Assembly (NCBI GenBank): GCA_003024985.2
Contig: PXIH01S0004113.1
Origin: Euperipatoides rowelli
Taxonomy: Eukaryota; Onychophora; Udeonychophora; Euonychophora; Peripatopsidae
DNA: 10,424 bases
Strand: one strand, 5' to 3'
A program made the translations under genes and the position numbers. Positions within the stretch are counted from its first letter, which is position 1, and each line of letters starts with the position of its first letter. The notes below the pieces were generated by a model. It saw nothing but the letters and a program-made list of their open reading frames with translations, was not told the origin of the DNA and did no database searches. This document shows positions 7,527 through 10,424 of the stretch, piece by piece.

Positions 7527-8461
7527 GCAAAGAACATGATATACATATTACGGATAGGAAAATGATATGCTTTAGAATGATTGGGTTAATCTAAACTGAG
7601 GCACCAATAAACAATTGCTTACCCATTCATTCTATTACACTAAAAAAACAAAAAAAGTTAGCAAATAATAAGAGATTTATAGAAATTTTCCAACCTGTAA
7701 CAGCTTGGCATAGAACAATGTCAATGTTATGGTAAGTTATGAAATATTGTTCATTCTATATCAATAGTCAAAATCATATAACAAGTCACACTGGTCTTAC
7801 CAAGACCAAATCACTGATTAACATTGCTTTCTAAGTATTCAAACTCATGCTGATTATGTTTATAGTATATGCCTAGGAGATGCATCTCCTATATTGTGTG
7901 CTAAATAGGCAATTTAAAATAAATAAAAAGAAAAATATTCCAAGATATATTAATTTGGATAATTTGTTCTATTTTTTGTCATTAACTTTCATTAATTAAC
8001 ATCTAGTGATTGATATGAATAATAATGTCAATTACCGTTTTAAGACAATCACTACTGTTTATGCACTCATGTAATTTATATGTATTAAATTAATACTTAT
8101 ATTAACATGTTTTATTTTTTCCCCATAAATTACCTTTTAAGTTTTAATATTATTATCATACATTTTTATGTTTCAAATTCAAATTAGGTTATGAATATAT
8201 TTAAATATATATATAATTTTTAAAATACAGCTACTTGGATTTTTTTTTTTTTAATGTATAGTATAATTTTAAAAATAAACTTTTAATATTTATATTGAAT
8301 TTTTTTACTCAAATTTTCATAAAATTATCTAGACTATAATGTATATTAATATTCCTAAAATTGTCAAATTCCTTTAAAAAATGAAGGAAAAAAAAAAAAA
8401 GAATTTCAAATTATAAAAAATTGTATTTTTCCACCCACTACATGGTAATTAGATTTTTTAA
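7527..8461. other. Gene-free AT-rich stretch with one perfect palindrome
   Basis: No gene is seen. Stops are frequent in all frames. It contains the 18-bp palindrome at 7874-7891, listed separately, a poly(T) run at about 8240-8251 and a poly(A) run of 13 at 8388-8400. The stretch ends at the 5' end of the Helitron candidate. Confidence 0.55.
7874..7891. repeat. Perfect 18-bp palindrome
   Basis: TAGGAGATGCATCTCCTA is fully self-complementary. An alternative pairing, TGCCTA (7870-7875) with TAGGCA (7906-7911), overlaps it, so the two structures would compete. It may be a remnant foldback centre or a binding site; nothing in the surroundings decides this. Confidence 0.82.
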
Positions 8462-8858
8462 TCTTTATAGTATATATAAAATAAATGTCTGTCTGTCACA
8501 CAATGATTCCTACAGCCTTTGATCTATTTAACCTATAGGGTTCAAAATTGACCAATTGATTTAGTATGACCCTATAAGTAATAAAATGATACACAGGAAC
8601 TCTGCCAGTTTGTATGTATGTATATCATTATAAGCCAAAGTATTGTCAGCTACTTTAATTTAGTCAGCTACTAGTGAAAAATAGTTCTGTATAGTGTGGG
8701 CACAAACTATAAAAGATTTAAAAATTACAGACCTATCAGCATGTTATCAGTCATGATGTCTGTTACGCTGCTCAATTTTCTGTCCATAGATGTCACTGTT
8801 ATAGCAAGCTAAGAAGAAAGAAATAATGTCCGTCATTTTTGACGGACTTTTAACCTAG
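8462..8858 (+). mobile_element. Complete-looking 397-bp non-autonomous Helitron
   Basis: The 5' end is TC (8462-8463) directly after A8461, followed by an AT-rich leader, TTTATAGTATATATAAAATA, and TGTCTGTCTGTC, an arrangement familiar from invertebrate Helitron 5' ends. The 3' end has an 8-bp perfect hairpin (GTCCGTCA 8828-8835, TTTT loop, TGACGGAC 8840-8847), then TTTTAAC, then CTAG (8855-8858), directly followed by T8859. This satisfies the rules 5'-TC, subterminal 3' hairpin, CTRR end, and insertion between A and T without target duplication. No Rep/helicase coding capacity exists, so mobilisation would need enzymes from elsewhere. Internal features include a duplicated GTCAGCTACT (8645 and 8663), GTATGTATGTAT (8612-8624), and an 8-bp TATAGGGT/ACCCTATA inverted pair (8534-8541, 8569-8576). 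The hairpin plus T run mimics a bacterial terminator but is not one in this context. Confidence 0.75.
8828..8847 (+). repeat. 3' subterminal hairpin of the Helitron
   Basis: The stem is eight perfectly paired bases with a TTTT loop. It lies seven bases before the terminal CTAG. In Helitrons this structure marks the transposition end. Confidence 0.85.
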
Positions 8859-9843
8859 TATTTTAATAAAACATATTCATTATTTTTGCATACTTTTTCA
8901 TCAATTTTCCTTTATGGGTGCTAAAGACTAGCTAAATGGAAAAGGGGAGGTGGGAGGAGGTGAAAATAAAGTTTACACAAAGATAACTCTGGTTGTTGGA
9001 ATGTGAGAAGAATTCCAATACTTTTCAAAAGACTCATATGTCGATAGTTTGGATCATTTTTATAAATTTTTGAAATAGTTATTTTCAGGGATTGAGAATA
9101 TCTTAAAATTTTTTTAAAGCATCTTATTTTCCATAATCCAAACATAGATATGTAATAAATCTTATTTTGATAGCATTATTGATCTTTACAAATATTAAAT
9201 TTTTCAGGTTTGATATTTGTTAAGATTAATTTGTAAGAGATATCTAGCCAAGATCAAACTTGCAAAAAGTAAATGCATTAAAAAAATGGTATTATTAATA
9301 TTTCCGTCATTAGAGCAATTGGGAGTAATTCTTATGTTACATTTTTCAACAATTTTTTCATAACTGATAGTCCATTAAATTATGTTTTTATAACAAAGTC
9401 GATAATATTAAATGGAATATATGAATATAATGCCAGTTTAATCCCAGTGTGTCCTAGAATTGTGTTCATATCCTTCAACGCAGAAGAATAATGAATATAC
9501 ATTGGACTATGTTTAATATTTGATTGAATTTGACATGGATTATTCATTACTTTTGAAATATTGAAGTATAATAATAATAAAATATTACCATAACTATCTT
9601 TAGAAATACTATTATTATACTGTAGGTTAAACTCATCAGGATTGCTTGCTTTTATTATTGGCAATAGTTTTCAATCTACTGGGTGACAGTTGTAAATTAT
9701 CTTATTATATAAAATGCAGTTTTCCCCATCTTTTATCATCAGAGCATGCTCAATAATATTCCCATACTGTATTATACATTCCCACTTAGATTAAAATAAT
9801 TATATTGTAAGAAACATGGTAAATAATAGATGTGCATTATGTA
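8859..9843. other. Gene-free AT-rich stretch
   Basis: No gene can be supported. The longest open stretch, minus strand 9380-9664, begins at a non-ATG codon directly after a stop and is rich in Ile, Asn, Ser and Tyr, as expected from AT-rich noncoding sequence. Another at 8921-9145 (-) covers a G-rich run at 8941-8962 and shows no motif. Confidence 0.5.
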
Positions 9844-10320
9844 TTTGTCTTATTATTCGAGTACACTTATTAATATTATTTGAACATTATGTGGTTTTAT
9901 AATGTAGAACACTATTTTTCTTAGTATTATTAATTTTGATGTATTGATCTTATGACTATTATCTTATTAGTGATAACGCGTAGAAAACAATATTGTTCAT
10001 ACTTAGATATTAGAATATAGGAAGACACAGTATTTTTCATAGGATTATTTATTAAAAACTATAATAGAGGGCGTCTTTGTCTTATTAATATTATACTATT
10101 GTTTAAGCCCAACAAATTGACTAAAAAAATAAGAGTATGATTATGTTGGACCCCTTTTTTGGTAACCGTTAAATTCCATGCATGCATATTTATAAAGGTG
10201 AGGAGCAGCTTTAACTTTTCTTTATATGATTGTTCGGCTTATATTAGATTATAGGAAGAAACAATATTTTTCGAAGGATTATTTATTAGAGAATATAATA
10301 GAGGAATATATTTGTCTTAT
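9844..10320. repeat. Direct repeats with a spacing of about 232-237 bp
   Basis: The segment 9992-10085 recurs at 10229-10320: both run ATTGTTC...TTAGAT/ATTAGATTATAGGAAGA, then AATATTTTTC or GTATTTTTC, AGGATTATTTATTA, ATAATAGAGG and TTTGTCTTAT in order, with roughly four bases in five matching by eye. The block TTTGTCTTAT also occurs at 9844-9853, 232 bp before its next copy at 10076, with weaker similarity around it (TATTAATATTATT, GTGGTTTTATAATG), suggesting a third, more diverged unit. The spacers between the conserved blocks differ. It may be a degenerate satellite array or repeated ends of a mobile element. It runs toward the right edge of the window. Confidence 0.7.
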
Positions 10321-10424
10321 AATAAGCATTACTAATAGAGTAGTTTTATAATTATTATTGAAAACACTTGTAATATTCCAGTGCCTGTTGTCATACAGTA
10401 CTCCTGCAACATGCAATAAGAAGC

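Noticed and set aside
8828-8854. Hairpin followed by TTTT, resembling a bacterial intrinsic terminator
   Set aside because: The surroundings are eukaryotic, no gene ends here, and the hairpin is better explained as the 3' subterminal structure of the Helitron ending at 8858.
9380-9664. 94-codon open stretch on the minus strand
   Set aside because: It starts at a non-ATG codon right after a stop, is dominated by AT-rich codons (Ile, Asn, Tyr, Ser), and shows no motif or splice context.

Overview
The window looks like AT-rich nuclear DNA of an arthropod (insect or arachnid). No complete host gene can be supported. The evidence for a eukaryote is a poly(A)-tailed non-LTR retrotransposon fragment, a decayed DNA transposase of a kind common in arthropod genomes, two Helitron-type termini, and long gene-free stretches rich in A/T homopolymers and small foldbacks. 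No tRNA, rRNA, CRISPR array or operon was seen. The arthropod assignment is an inference from the transposon families.

Layout: 1-104 holds three short G-rich tandem units and ends in a candidate Helitron 3' terminus (GC-rich hairpin, then CTAG|T). At 127-373 there is a 247-bp foldback with arms of about 117 bp around a 13-nt loop. 374-2380 is gene-free AT-rich DNA with one GC-richer patch at 2041-2100. 2390-3066 carries a decayed DNA transposase whose reading can be followed through three frames up to its first catalytic aspartate. 3253-4142 is a 5'-truncated CR1/Jockey-group retrotransposon: an open C-terminal reverse transcriptase reading frame, an AT-rich 3' UTR, AATAAA and a 16-A tail. 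4143-5790 is gene-free apart from two small palindromes. On the minus strand, 5797-5933 is a possible host coding exon (weak). 5968-6773 is bounded by a perfect 30-bp inverted repeat; its right end is a three-unit minisatellite, with a further unit at 7429-7526. 8462-8858 looks like a complete 397-bp non-autonomous Helitron with a 5' TC, a 3' hairpin, CTAG and an A|T insertion site. The last 600 bases contain long direct repeats spaced about 235 bp apart.

The parts do not form a pathway. This is an intergenic or large-intron landscape built by successive insertions of Helitrons, foldback elements, a cut-and-paste transposon and a retrotransposon. Their states of decay differ: the retrotransposon frame is fully open and the 397-bp Helitron has clean ends, so both may be young, while the transposase has at least two frameshifts and a stop. 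I found no convincing new multi-gene system. The items most worth checking are the compact Helitron, the long foldback, the perfect 30-bp inverted repeat linked to the minisatellite, and the minus-strand exon candidate.
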